Shown one piece after another: positions 45,740 to 54,334 of a stretch of DNA of 64,000 nucleotides (position 1 is the stretch's first letter; every line of letters starts with the position of its first letter). The position numbers and the translations under genes were made by a program. The notes under the pieces were generated by a model that was not told the DNA's origin, made no database searches, and saw nothing but the letters and a program-made list of their open reading frames with translations. The stretch comes from Luteimonas yindakuii (lineage in GTDB: Bacteria; Pseudomonadota; Gammaproteobacteria; Xanthomonadales; Xanthomonadaceae): positions 558,001 to 622,000 of the forward strand of contig NZ_CP039383.2 in assembly GCF_004803715.2 (NCBI RefSeq), read 5' to 3'.

Positions 45740-46726
45740 ATGAGCCTGGAGCGTGCACTTCTCCAACGCCTCGCCGCGGGACCGGTGTCCGGCGACGTCC
45801 TGGCGCGCGAGTACGGCCTGAGCCGGGCCGCGGTGTGGAAGCGCATCGAGGCGCTGCGTGCCGCGGGCCTGGGCATCGAGGCGCGTGCCGGTCGCGGCTA
45901 CACGCTCGCCGAACCGCTCGACCTGCTCGACGCGGACGTCATCCGCGACGGCCTGACCGCCGACGCCACCGCGTTGCTGGGTGCGCTCGGCGTCGCCTGG
46001 ACGCTGGATTCGACCAACAGCGAGTTGCTGCGACAGCCCTTGCCCGCCCGTGGCGCCGCGGTGCTGCTTGCCGAACGCCAGACCGGCGGGCGCGGTCGCC
46101 GCGGCCGCGACTGGGCGTCGCCGCTGGCGACCAACCTCTACCTGTCGGTTGCGCTCGGCTTCGATGGCGGGCTTGCGCGGCTGGGTGGCCTGAGCCTGGT
46201 GGCGGGGGTCTGCGTGGCCGAGGCCGTCGCCGCACTGGGAGTGCCGGCGCGGCTGAAATGGCCGAACGATCTGGTGGTCGAAGGCAGCGACGGCCTGCAG
46301 AAACTCGGCGGCCTGCTGATCGAAGGCGGTGGCGAACACGCGGGGCCGGTGCGCGCGGTAATCGGCATCGGCATCAATGTCGCAATGCCGGCCGCGGCGG
46401 GCGCGGCCATCGGCCAGGCCTGGACCGACCTGCGCCGCCTCGGCGTAGCCACACCGGTGCGCAACACGCTTGCGGCGGGTGTCATCTCACGGTTGTTGCC
46501 GGCGCTGGATGCCTTCGCCCGCGAAGGCCTGGCGCCGTTCCTGCCGCGTTACAGCACATTCGACGCGCTGCGCGACATGGCGGTCGACATCCACGACGGC
46601 GGTCGCGTGACCACCGGCATCGCGCTCGGCATCGCAGCCGATGGGGCATTGCGGGTGCGCACGGACGCGGGCGAGCGCGGGCTGCACGCGGGTGAAGTCA
46701 GCCTGCGCAGGCGCGCGCATGGCTGA
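45740..46726 (+). CDS. birA: Biotin-protein ligase / biotin operon repressor BirA
   Basis: A 328-residue bifunctional BirA. The N-terminal winged helix (residues 5-55, REYGLSRAAVWKRIEALR) precedes the catalytic domain with the biotinyl-AMP loop GRGRRGRDWASP (about 115-126), LKWPNDLVV and GIGINV. It attaches biotin to AccB and can repress biotin synthesis genes. It overlaps coaX by 8 nt, the gene order birA-coaX being common. Confidence 0.94.
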   Translation: MSLERALLQRLAAGPVSGDVLAREYGLSRAAVWKRIEALRAAGLGIEARAGRGYTLAEPLDLLDADVIRDGLTADATALLGALGVAWTLDSTNSELLRQPLPARGAAVLLAERQTGGRGRRGRDWASPLATNLYLSVALGFDGGLARLGGLSLVAGVCVAEAVAALGVPARLKWPNDLVVEGSDGLQKLGGLLIEGGGEHAGPVRAVIGIGINVAMPAAAGAAIGQAWTDLRRLGVATPVRNTLAAGVISRLLPALDAFAREGLAPFLPRYSTFDALRDMAVDIHDGGRVTTGIALGIAADGALRVRTDAGERGLHAGEVSLRRRAHG

Positions 46727-47447
46727 GTGGCTGTTCGACCTCGGCAACACGCGGCTGAAGTGCGCCCCACTCGAGCAGGGGCGGGTGGGCGAGGGCTTTG
46801 CCGTCGCCCATGACGGACGCGCCTTGCCCGGCGACTGGACCCACGCGCTACCGGCGCGGATCGACTCCGCGGTGCTGGCCAGCGTCGCCCCGGCACCGTT
46901 GCGCGCCTCGCTGCTCGCGGCGCTGGGTGGGCGCTGCGGACGCGTCTCGCGCGTGCACACCGAACCCGGGTTCGCCGGCATGCGCATCGCCTACGCGCAT
47001 CCCGAACGCCTCGGAGTGGACCGCTTCCTCGCCCTGCTCGGCGCGCATGCGCGCGGTCCGGGGCCATGGCTGCTGGTCGGTGTCGGTACCGCCCTCACCA
47101 TCGACCTGCTGGATCGCGACGGGCACCACCGCGGAGGGCGGATCGCGCCGTCGCCGGCGCTGATGCGCGAGAGCCTGCACCGGCGCGCGCCGCACCTGCC
47201 GCTGCAGGGTGGGCGGCATGTGGCGTTCGCCGATGACACCGACGACGCGCTGGCTTCCGGTTGCGAAGGGGCCGCCTGCGCACTGGTCGAGGCGAGTCGC
47301 CGCGACGCGATGCAACTGGTGGGCGCCAGCCCCACCGTGCTCGTGCATGGCGGCGGTGCAGCGGCGGTGCTCGCGGGCATCGAGGGCGCGCTGGCCGCGC
47401 CGACCCTGGTGCTGGAAGGCATGGCCCGCTGGGCGCGCGGACAATGA
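46719..47447 (+). CDS. coaX: Type III pantothenate kinase
   Basis: A 242-residue ASKHA-fold kinase for the first step of coenzyme A synthesis. The DLGNTRLKCA phosphate motif, PERLGVDRFLALLGA, VGVGTALTIDLLD (with the catalytic aspartate) and GGRIAPSPALM are all typical of CoaX. It overlaps birA by 8 nt and precedes the SPOR-domain gene by 38 bp, so three genes probably form one transcript. Confidence 0.94.
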   Translation: MAEWLFDLGNTRLKCAPLEQGRVGEGFAVAHDGRALPGDWTHALPARIDSAVLASVAPAPLRASLLAALGGRCGRVSRVHTEPGFAGMRIAYAHPERLGVDRFLALLGAHARGPGPWLLVGVGTALTIDLLDRDGHHRGGRIAPSPALMRESLHRRAPHLPLQGGRHVAFADDTDDALASGCEGAACALVEASRRDAMQLVGASPTVLVHGGGAAAVLAGIEGALAAPTLVLEGMARWARGQ

Positions 47448-47485
47448 CGGGTGTGCCGCGTCGCATCGCGGCCTAGAATCCGGGC

Positions 47486-48208
47486 ATGTTCGCGCGCGCA
47501 ACCATCGTCCTGCTGATCGCACTCAACCTCGGGGTCGGGCTGTGGTGGCTGTTGCGACCCGAGCCCATGCCAACTGCACCGCCCGACCAGCCGGTCGGCG
47601 TGCCGCGCCTGCGACTGCTGGCGGAGGCCACCCCGCAGACGCGCGAGACCGCGGCGCTGGCGGCGGACGCCACGCCTGCCACCGACGCGCCGCTGGTGGA
47701 GCTGGCGGCGGATGACCCCGCCACCGGTGACGCTCCAGCGGCCGCCCGGCCGCGCGCCTGCCATCGCATCGGTCCATTCGCAGATGACGCTGCGCTGGCA
47801 CGGGCCCGCGGGGTACTGGCGCCAGACGTGCGCCGGCTTGCCGTGCACGTGCCACGCGCCGGCGGCGGACGCGGCTGGCGCGTGCTGTTGCCCGCGCAGG
47901 TCGACCGCGCCGCGGCGCAGGCGGTCACCGGGCGGCTTGCGGCGGCCGGGTTCAACGACCATTTCATCCTCGGTGGCAGCGAGGCCAACGCGATCGCGCT
48001 GGGTCGCTTCGGCAGCGAGGATGGTGCGCGCCGCCATGCAGCCGCACTGCAGGCCGCAGGCTTTCCCGCGCAGGCCGAGGCCATCGCTGCCGCCGATGCC
48101 CGTCGCTGGCTGGATATCGAAGTGGATACGGGCTTCGACGCCGATGCGGCGCGGCGCGCCACGGGCGCGGCACAGGCCACGCCACTGGATTGTGCGGCAT
48201 TGCATTGA
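47486..48208 (+). CDS. SPOR-domain-like membrane protein
   Basis: A 240-residue protein with one N-terminal membrane helix (RATIVLLIALNLGVGLWWLL), an alanine/proline/threonine-rich linker, and a C-terminal domain (about 90-220) with the SPOR-like features CHRIGPFADDAALARAR and FGSEDGARRHAAALQAAGF. SPOR domains bind denuded peptidoglycan at the division septum. The position after coaX is conserved in Xanthomonadaceae as far as I recall. It ends 97 bp before tRNA-Thr. Confidence 0.8.
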   Translation: MFARATIVLLIALNLGVGLWWLLRPEPMPTAPPDQPVGVPRLRLLAEATPQTRETAALAADATPATDAPLVELAADDPATGDAPAAARPRACHRIGPFADDAALARARGVLAPDVRRLAVHVPRAGGGRGWRVLLPAQVDRAAAQAVTGRLAAAGFNDHFILGGSEANAIALGRFGSEDGARRHAAALQAAGFPAQAEAIAAADARRWLDIEVDTGFDADAARRATGAAQATPLDCAALH

Positions 48209-48305
48209 GGTGGCCGCGGTGGCCGTCGCCTGCGTCGGGCACCGGCGCGGCTGCTAGAATCGCCGCCGGCATGTCTGCAGCCGCGCTGACGTGCAGCCGC
48301 CATAC

Positions 48306-48381
48306 GCCGCTTTAGCTCAGTTGGTAGAGCAACGGTCTTGTAAACCGTAGGTCGTCCGTTCGATTCGGACAAGCGGCACCA
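48306..48381 (+). tRNA. tRNA-Thr (TGT)
   Basis: A 76-nt tRNA with encoded CCA. The acceptor stem pairs GCCGCTT with AAGCGGC, the D arm is GCTC/GAGC, and the anticodon loop CTTGTAA gives UGU. The T arm GTCCG-TTCGATT-CGGAC is intact. It is an ordinary chromosomal tRNA with a strong hairpin shortly downstream. Confidence 0.95.
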
Positions 48382-48388
48382 CTTCTTG

Positions 48389-48418
48389 CAGAAGGCGACC
48401 TCGACGGGTCGCCTTCTG
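48389..48418 (+). terminator. Hairpin terminator after tRNA-Thr
   Basis: A 12-bp perfect stem (CAGAAGGCGACC and GGTCGCCTTCTG) closes a 6-nt loop 8 bp after the tRNA 3' end. There is no long T tract, which is common in high-G+C genomes. Confidence 0.7.
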
Positions 48419-48512
48419 CGTTGCGGCACGAAGTTTCCGCTGTCGCGCCTGGCGCGCTAAGCCGTCGATGCCCGCCTCCATCATCGACAGCGCGGGTTGC
48501 GTGTGCCGCGCC

Positions 48513-48872
48513 TCAGGCGCCGCCGGCGTCGAGCACCTGCAGCAGCTGCCGCACGTGGTAGGGCTTGGGCAGGAAGCTGACGTCGGGCGGAAGGTTGGGC
48601 AATTGCGCGCGCTGGTAGCCCGACGCCAGGGTCACCTTCGCCTGGGCCTGCAGCCGGGCGGCGGCCGCCGCCACGTCGATGCCGCTGAGTCCGTTGGGCA
48701 TGCTGACGTCGGAGATCACGTGGTCGAAGCGCGGCTCGCCCTCGAGCTGGGCGATCGCCTCATGGCCGTCGGCGGCGGTGGTGACCTCGAAACCGAGGTC
48801 GGTCAGCACCTCCGCGATCAGGTTGCGCAGGTCGGCTTCGTCCTCGACGAACAGGATTCGGGCCCGGGTCAT
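48513..48872 (-). CDS. Single-domain CheY-like response regulator
   Basis: A 119-residue stand-alone receiver: ILFVEDEADLRNL (acidic pocket), acceptor D in HVISDVSMPNGLSG, a conserved serine in TLASGYQ and K in FLPKPYHVRQL. The FLPKPY ending is characteristic of receivers attached to or encoded with PAS-type hybrid kinases. The ATG overlaps the upstream kinase stop by one base (TGATG), so the two are coupled and this is probably the kinase's phosphoryl acceptor. Confidence 0.9.
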   Translation of the reverse strand: MTRARILFVEDEADLRNLIAEVLTDLGFEVTTAADGHEAIAQLEGEPRFDHVISDVSMPNGLSGIDVAAAAARLQAQAKVTLASGYQRAQLPNLPPDVSFLPKPYHVRQLLQVLDAGGA

Positions 48873-50020
48873 CAGTGCTCTCTCGCCGGCAGATGGATGG
48901 TGACGGCGGTGCCGTGTCCCGGCTGGCTGCGCAGCTGGACGAACCCGCCCGATTGCGAAGCGAAGCCGAACACCTGGCTGAGCCCGAGCCCGCTGCCCTG
49001 GCCGACTTCCTTCGTGGTGAAGAACGGTTCGAACACCCGCGCCTGGTGCTCGAGCGGAATCCCCGGGCCGTCATCGACCACTTCCACCACCACGAAGTGC
49101 CCGGTCCGGTCGTGGCGCGACGCGGGGTCGCGGGTCTGCTGGCAGGAGGCGGTGATCGTGATGGAGCCGCCGGAGGGCGGCAACGCATCGCGACTGTTGC
49201 TGACCAGGTTCAACACCGCGGCCTCGAACTGTGCGCGGTCGATGTCCGCGACCAGGGGGTCGTCCGCGAGTTCCAGCTGCACGTGGACCAAGTCCCCGGC
49301 AGCGCGTTGCAACAGTTCGATGTTCTCCGCCAGCAGCTCGTTGACGTCGGTGGTCTCGAGTGCCAGCGTCTGGCCGCTGCCGAACGTCAGCAGCTGGCGG
49401 GTCAGCAGTACGCCACGCTCGGCGCCGCGCATCGCGGTCATCACGTAACGGCCGATCGCCTCGTCCCGGGTGCGTGCACCGATCAGGTCGAGGCTGTTCA
49501 CGATCACGGTCAGCAGGTTGTTGAAATCGTGCGCCAGGCCGAGGGTCAGCTTGCCGATGGCTTCCATCTTCTGCGCCTGCATCAGCGCCTGCTGCGCTTC
49601 CTGCAGTTGCAGCTCGGCCTTGTAGCGCTCGGTGATGTCGCGGGTGACTTTGGCGTATCCCAGCAGCCGGTCGTCCTTCCAGATCGGGTCGATCACCACG
49701 CTGGCGCGGAAGCGCGAGCCGTCCTTGCGCACGCGCCAGCCCTCTGCCTCGAAGCGGCCGTCGCGGGAGGAGGTTTCCAGGTTGCGTGCCGGCACCCCGC
49801 GTTCGACCTCCGGGGCGGTGTAGAAACGCGAGAAGTGGGTGCCGATGACGTCGGCGGCGTCGTATCCCTTGATCCGGCTGCCGCCACGGTTCCACGTGCG
49901 GATATAGCCGCGCGGATCCAGCATGTAGATGGCGTAATCGGTTACGGAGTCCAACAACAGCGCGAACTGCCGCGACTCATCACCCAGCTCGTCGGCCGGC
50001 GAAACTTCATTGTGCTGCAT
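48872..50020 (-). CDS. PAS-domain sensor histidine kinase
   Basis: A 382-residue soluble kinase with no membrane segment. A PAS domain (about 15-135; YAIYMLDPRGYIRTWNRGG, IKGYDAADVIG, RVRKDGSRFRASVVIDPI) with PAC tail (VTRDITERYKAEL) precedes a HisKA_4-like box GLAHDFNNLLTVI and an ATPase domain (NLVSNSRDAL, VVDDGPGIP, GSGLGLSQVFGF). The first lines resemble LOV/PAS photosensors but lack the GRNCRFLQ motif, so it is not a LOV domain. The ATG at 50020 has a GGGGG tract 5 nt upstream. Confidence 0.9.
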   Translation of the reverse strand: MQHNEVSPADELGDESRQFALLLDSVTDYAIYMLDPRGYIRTWNRGGSRIKGYDAADVIGTHFSRFYTAPEVERGVPARNLETSSRDGRFEAEGWRVRKDGSRFRASVVIDPIWKDDRLLGYAKVTRDITERYKAELQLQEAQQALMQAQKMEAIGKLTLGLAHDFNNLLTVIVNSLDLIGARTRDEAIGRYVMTAMRGAERGVLLTRQLLTFGSGQTLALETTDVNELLAENIELLQRAAGDLVHVQLELADDPLVADIDRAQFEAAVLNLVSNSRDALPPSGGSITITASCQQTRDPASRHDRTGHFVVVEVVDDGPGIPLEHQARVFEPFFTTKEVGQGSGLGLSQVFGFASQSGGFVQLRSQPGHGTAVTIHLPAREH

Positions 50021-50112
50021 CGGAACCCCCGTCAGGGGTGCCGACCCTAGGAGCGGCCAAGTTAAGACTCCGTCAAGACGTCCTTGTCGGATGGTCCGGT
50101 GCGGGCACGTAT

Positions 50113-50337
50113 TCAGCCGGTCGGTGATTCGTCCTCGATGACCCCCGCCGCCACCAGCATGGTGTGGATGCGCTCCTGGATGTAGGCGTCCAGTTCGGCG
50201 GGCGGGTCCCTGGTCAGCGGTTCGGCTTCGCGGGCAAACGCTTCGCGGACCTGGTCGGGTGGCAGTTCCGCGCATAGCACGAGCAGTCGCTGCTGCAGGT
50301 GGCCGAGCTCGGTGTCGATGTCGGATCGGGATCGCAT
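50113..50337 (-). CDS. Hypothetical 74-residue protein
   Basis: A small acidic protein, mainly helical by composition (GHLQQRLLVLCAELPPDQ, then RDPPAELDAYIQERIH, ending AGVIEDESPTG). It lies upstream of the PAS kinase gene on the same strand with a gap of 92 bp. No Shine-Dalgarno sequence is evident before the ATG and I do not recognise a family, so the gene is plausible but unproven. Confidence 0.45.
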   Translation of the reverse strand: MRSRSDIDTELGHLQQRLLVLCAELPPDQVREAFAREAEPLTRDPPAELDAYIQERIHTMLVAAGVIEDESPTG

Positions 50338-50727
50338 GCAGGGACGGTGCGACGACCGCCGTCATGGCTGCGTGCATGCCGGCCGCGCGTGGACAGCGCT
50401 GGTACAGCGGGGTTTCCCCCATTCAGGTCGGGGAAATCCCGACTGACCGGGTGCGCGCGCCGCTCCATCATGTGCGGACCGGCGGACACGGTGTCGCGAC
50501 TCCCCATCCCCTTGTCGCCGTCACGCTCCACGTGGCCATGCCCCCGCAACGGGGGCAGCCGGTTCCTTTTTCCGGGCGCTGCGACGTTCCGCGTCGCGGC
50601 GTACCGTCGTCGGTCCCAGCCCGTCCGGGCGCGCGGAGGCCGGTGCTAGACTCGGCCCCCGCCCAGCGGGGACGTGGTCGCTGCACCACGGTGCCGCGGG
50701 CCTGCCCCGGCACACAGGACCCCGCGC
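50338..50727. other. Intergenic stretch before arginase, no supported gene
   Basis: These 390 bp separate the small minus-strand gene from the arginase start. Overlapping open frames on both strands have the arginine/proline-rich composition of non-coding high-G+C DNA. I see no tRNA, repeat or clear promoter; the arginase promoter should lie in the right part. Confidence 0.5.
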
Positions 50728-51651
50728 ATGCGTCGCATCTTCCCACCCGTCTCCCTGATCGGCGTGCCCACCGACATCGGCGCAGGCCATCTCGGCGCGC
50801 GCCTGGGTCCGGATGCGCTGCGCATCGCCGGGCTGGCGCAGGCGCTGCGGGGGCGCGGGATCGAGGTCGAGGACCGCGGCAACCTCGCCGGCCCGCCGAA
50901 CCCGGTGGAGCCGCCCATGGATGGCTACCGCCATCTGGCGGGCGTGGTGGCGTGGAACGAGGCGCTGATGCAGGCGTCGCTGCGCGAGCTCGAAGCCGGG
51001 CGGATGCCGGTGGTGCTGGGCGGCGACCACTCGCTTGCGATCGGCTCCATAGCCGCGGTCGCCGCGCATTGCCGCGCAACCGGCCGCAGGCTGCGCGTGC
51101 TCTGGCTTGATGCGCATGCCGACTTCAACACCAGCGACGTGACCCCGTCCGGCAACATCCACGGCATGCCGGTGGCCTGCCTGTGCGGGATCGGTCCGGA
51201 CGTGCTGACGGGCATCGGCGGCCACGTGCCGGCGATCACCCCGGCGCAGGTCACCCAGGTCGGCATCCGCTCCGTCGACCAGGACGAGAAGCGCATGGTC
51301 AAGGAACACGGGCTCGACATCTACGACATGCGCTACATCGACGAGGTCGGGATGAAGCGCACCATGGAAGCCGCGCTCGAAGGCCTCGACGACGACACCC
51401 ACCTGCACGTGAGCTTCGACGTCGACGTGCTCGACCCCAGCATCGCGCCGGGGACCGGCACCCGCGTGCCCGGTGGCCTCAATTACCGTGAAGCGCAGCT
51501 GGTCATGGAGATGATTGCCGACAGCGGTCGCATGGGCTCGCTCGACGTGGTCGAGGTCAGCCCGGCGCTGGACGAGCGCAACCGCACCGCGGAACTGGCG
51601 GTCGACCTCGTCGAGAGCCTGTTCGGCAAGTCCACGTTGATGCGCGACTGA
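50728..51651 (+). CDS. rocF: Arginase
   Basis: A 307-residue ureohydrolase that splits arginine to ornithine and urea. The manganese-binding motifs are GGDHSLAIG (near residue 97), DAHADFNT (near 131) and SFDVDVLDPS (near 229), and the sequence GVPTDIGAGHLGARLGPDALR opens the domain. Length agrees with bacterial arginases. The ATG at 50728 lies shortly after a palindrome-poor leader. It is followed by a 12-bp hairpin. Confidence 0.95.
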   Translation: MRRIFPPVSLIGVPTDIGAGHLGARLGPDALRIAGLAQALRGRGIEVEDRGNLAGPPNPVEPPMDGYRHLAGVVAWNEALMQASLRELEAGRMPVVLGGDHSLAIGSIAAVAAHCRATGRRLRVLWLDAHADFNTSDVTPSGNIHGMPVACLCGIGPDVLTGIGGHVPAITPAQVTQVGIRSVDQDEKRMVKEHGLDIYDMRYIDEVGMKRTMEAALEGLDDDTHLHVSFDVDVLDPSIAPGTGTRVPGGLNYREAQLVMEMIADSGRMGSLDVVEVSPALDERNRTAELAVDLVESLFGKSTLMRD

Positions 51652-51658
51652 ATCACGG

Positions 51659-51701
51659 TGTGCTGGCGCGGTTGGCGGAGCGAGCAACGCGCGCCAGCAC
51701 A
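51659..51701 (+). terminator. Long hairpin after arginase
   Basis: TGTGCTGGCGCG (51659-51670) pairs perfectly with CGCGCCAGCACA (51690-51701), and the loop contains a second short stem (GTTG/CAAC). It starts 8 bp after the arginase stop. There is no T tract, so Rho-independent function is uncertain. Confidence 0.6.
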
Positions 51702-51829
51702 GCCTGAACACGACAGGTGCCGGACTGCGGCGCGCAGGCGGAATCGACGTGGCGTTCACGCCTGACTGCGCTTACTTGCGCCACGGGCCGCACCGCAGCG
51801 ACCCACCCCATTCCGACCAGGAGACTTCC

Positions 51830-51985
51830 ATGAAGCGTTTTACTGCCCTGCTGCTGCTCGCCCTCTTCTCCGTCGGCACCCTTTCGGCGTGCAACACCAT
51901 GAAGGGCGCCGGTCAGGACGTGCAGAAGGCCGGCGGCAAGCTCGAGGATGCGGCCGACAAGACCGGTGGTACCGGCACCGAGTGA
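51830..51985 (+). CDS. Entericidin A/B-type small lipoprotein
   Basis: A 51-residue lipoprotein. The signal peptide MKRFTALLLLALFSVGTLSAC ends in a lipobox (L-S-A-C), followed by NTMKGAGQDVQKAGGKLEDA, the G-x-G-x-D-x-x-x-x-G signature of entericidins. These are stress-induced, sometimes bacteriolytic, outer-membrane lipoproteins. AGGAGA precedes the ATG by 6 nt; longer in-frame starts were rejected because they would bury the signal peptide. A strong terminator follows. Confidence 0.9.
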   Translation: MKRFTALLLLALFSVGTLSACNTMKGAGQDVQKAGGKLEDAADKTGGTGTE

Positions 51986-52012
51986 TCGCGCGGTCACAGT
52001 GACGCCTGAAAG

Positions 52013-52034
52013 AGCCGGCGAAAGCCGGCTTTTT
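52013..52034 (+). terminator. Rho-independent terminator after the entericidin gene
   Basis: AGCCGGC (52013-52019), GAAA tetraloop, GCCGGCT (52024-52030), then a T tract (TTTTC). This is a classic intrinsic terminator. Confidence 0.9.
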
Positions 52035-52204
52035 CTTTGGTCTGCAGACCTCGCCTTGCGTCACGACTGGCCAGGACTTCACCCGGCGCTGAGGTTGCTG
52101 GCTGGGCGTTTATCGAGTTGATTTCCGGCCAACAGAATTTTGACCGGGCCTGAAGGGTGGCTGCGCGAAGTTGGAGCCGTCATCCACAACACAGAGGCAG
52201 CTCA

Positions 52205-52402
52205 ATGAACAAGGACATCATTTCCGGCAAGTGGACGCAGCTCAAGGGCAAGGCCCAGGCACGCTGGGGCGACCTGACCGACGACGTCTTCGACGTTGCC
52301 GAGGGCGACGGCAAGTACCTCGCCGGCAAGCTGCAGGAGAAGTACGGCTGGGAGCGCCAGAAGGCCGAGGACGAAGTGCGCGACTTCGAACGCAGCCTGT
52401 AA
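52205..52402 (+). CDS. CsbD-family stress protein
   Basis: A 65-residue protein with the CsbD pattern: [21 protein letters not shown] at the start, then [12 protein letters not shown] and [16 protein letters not shown]. CsbD proteins are abundant, disordered or helical stress proteins of unknown mechanism, under general stress control in many bacteria. The ATG at 52205 directly begins the conserved region. It sits between two intrinsic terminators, so it is its own transcript. Entericidin next door may belong to the same stress response. Confidence 0.92.
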   Translation: MNKDIISGKWTQLKGKAQARWGDLTDDVFDVAEGDGKYLAGKLQEKYGWERQKAEDEVRDFERSL

Positions 52403-52420
52403 CCTCGCAACGTGCACGAA

Positions 52421-52448
52421 GGGACCGGCTCCGACCGGTCCCTTTTTT
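52421..52448 (+). terminator. Rho-independent terminator after csbD-like gene
   Basis: GGGACCGG (52421-52428) and CCGGTCCC (52435-52442) with a 6-nt loop, followed by TTTTTT (52443-52448). A strong intrinsic terminator. Confidence 0.92.
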
Positions 52449-52525
52449 ATGCGCGATCGCACCCGGGGCAAGCGCCGGGAGGGGCCGGTAGACTTGTCGC
52501 TTTCCGTATCGCCTGGCCCCTGCCG

Positions 52526-53869
52526 ATGTCCGCCACCCGCGCCACCCGTGTCCTGACCGGTATCACCACCTCCGGTACGCCCCATCTGGGCAACTATGTC
52601 GGCGCCGTGCGTCCGGCGATCGCCGCCAGCCGCGCGCCCGCGACCGAGAGCTTCTACTTCCTTGCCGACCTGCACAGCCTGATCAAGGCGCAGGACCCGG
52701 CGATGACGCAGCGTTCGACGCTGGAGATCGCCGCAACGTGGCTTGCCGCAGGGCTGGAACCCGACAAGGTGTGGTTCTACCGCCAGAGCGACATCCCGGA
52801 AATCACCGAACTCACCTGGCTGCTGACCTGCGTGGCCGGCAAGGGCATCCTCAACCGCGCCCATGCGTACAAGGCCGCGGTCGACCGCAACCGCGCCGAC
52901 GGCGAGGACGACGATGCGGGCGTCAGCGCGGGGCTTTTCATGTACCCGGTGCTGATGGCCGCCGACATCCTGATCTTCAATGCCGACCGGGTGCCGGTCG
53001 GGCGCGACCAGATCCAGCACATCGAGATGGCGCGTGACTTCGGCCAGCGCTTCAACCATGTCTATGGCCGCGACTGGTTCAGCCTGCCGGAAGCCGTCAT
53101 CGACGAGCAGGTGGCGACGTTGCCCGGGCTCGACGGCCGCAAGATGAGCAAGAGCTACGGCAACACCATTCCGCTGTTCGTGCCGCGCGAGGAGCTGCGC
53201 AGGCTGGTGTTCTCGATCGTTACCGACTCGCGTGCGCCGGGTGAGCCCAAGGACACCGGAGGCTCGGCGCTGTTCCAGCTGTTCCAGGCCTTTGCATCGG
53301 CCGACGAGACCGCGGCATTCGCGCAGGCGTATGCCGACGGCATCGGCTGGGGCGATGCCAAGCAGCGCCTGTTCGAGCGCGTGGATGTGGAACTCGCGCC
53401 GTTGCGCGATCGCTATGACACGCTGATGGCGCGGCCGGGCGATATCGAGGACATCCTGCGCGACGGCGCGCGCCGCCTGCGCGAGCGCTATGCAACGCCG
53501 CTGCTCGCGCAACTGCGCCATGCGGTCGGGTTGCGCGATCTTGCGGCGCAGGCCGTCGACGAACGCACGGCCGCGGTGGACGCGGTGCGCGCGTTGCCGG
53601 TGTTCAAGCAGTACCGCGAGGATGCGGGCTTCTCGTTCAAGCTCGTCGATGGCGACGTGCTGCTGCTGCAGGGCGCACGCTTCGACGCACCGCGCGATGC
53701 CGGGCAGCTGATCGCGCGACTCAGGCGTGGCGAGGGCGCGCTGGGCGAAGGCGAGGGCGGTGCGGTGCTGCTCGACGGCCAACGCGTCGGCGAACTCGTC
53801 GACGGACAGCCCTTCGCTTCGCTCACCGACGCACTGGCGCGTCTGCGCGAGGCGGAGGCCGCGGCATGA
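52526..53869 (+). CDS. trpS: Tryptophan-tRNA ligase
   Basis: A 447-residue class I aminoacyl-tRNA synthetase. The HIGH-type motif is PHLGNY (near residue 19) and KMSKSYGN is near residue 207; ADLHSL and GVSAGLFMYPVLMAADIL mark the tryptophan pocket. It is longer than the usual 330-residue enzyme by a C-terminal extension (about 335-447) with a small beta-rich domain (FSFKLVDGDVLLLQGARFD). Extended TrpRS proteins occur in Xanthomonadaceae and relatives, and the extension's role is unknown. It overlaps the next gene by 4 nt. Confidence 0.95.
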   Translation: MSATRATRVLTGITTSGTPHLGNYVGAVRPAIAASRAPATESFYFLADLHSLIKAQDPAMTQRSTLEIAATWLAAGLEPDKVWFYRQSDIPEITELTWLLTCVAGKGILNRAHAYKAAVDRNRADGEDDDAGVSAGLFMYPVLMAADILIFNADRVPVGRDQIQHIEMARDFGQRFNHVYGRDWFSLPEAVIDEQVATLPGLDGRKMSKSYGNTIPLFVPREELRRLVFSIVTDSRAPGEPKDTGGSALFQLFQAFASADETAAFAQAYADGIGWGDAKQRLFERVDVELAPLRDRYDTLMARPGDIEDILRDGARRLRERYATPLLAQLRHAVGLRDLAAQAVDERTAAVDAVRALPVFKQYREDAGFSFKLVDGDVLLLQGARFDAPRDAGQLIARLRRGEGALGEGEGGAVLLDGQRVGELVDGQPFASLTDALARLREAEAAA

Positions 53870-54180
53870 ATGCACTGGTCGAGATCAACCTCGCGTTGAT
53901 CCTGTTCCTGCCCTGGTTCCTGATCCTGAGCGTGCTGTTCTGGGTGTACCCGCGGCAGCCGCGTGGCGTGTCGCGACGGCTGTTCGACCTCGTCGCGATC
54001 GCGATGTCGGTGGTGGCATTCGTGGCCAGCATCCACTGGTCGTTCCGTGTCGCCGATCCGACCTATGGCGGCATGTGGCGGCAGGTCCTCGCCACCGCGG
54101 TGGGCTACGGCGTGTACCTCGCGGTGATGACGCTTGCGTTCTTCGTCCGCGCGGCGTGGCTGCGCCGGCACCGGCGCTAG
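53866..54180 (+). CDS. Small three-helix membrane protein
   Basis: A 104-residue protein with three hydrophobic helices (about 8-27 NLALILFLPWFLILSVLFWV, 40-60, 80-98) and a basic C-terminus (WLRRHRR). I do not recognise a named family. Its ATG overlaps the trpS stop (ATGA), so it is co-translated with trpS. The 154 bp after it contain no supported feature. Confidence 0.7.
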   Translation: MNALVEINLALILFLPWFLILSVLFWVYPRQPRGVSRRLFDLVAIAMSVVAFVASIHWSFRVADPTYGGMWRQVLATAVGYGVYLAVMTLAFFVRAAWLRRHRR

Positions 54181-54334
54181 TCGATCCCGCCGCCGTCGCG
54201 GGTCGGCCGTCACAGCACATGCACCCGGCTTCCGGCAGTGGTCGCCGTCGAGGCGATGCCTGCGACCAAAGCCCAATTCCGGCATCCTGCCGCGCTGCCT
54301 ACACTGGCCGCGTGTGCCCGCAACAGGTGGTGAC

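Noticed and set aside
48872..50020. LOV photoreceptor kinase
   Set aside because: The PAS domain lacks the cysteine motif GRNCRFLQ needed for flavin adduct formation.
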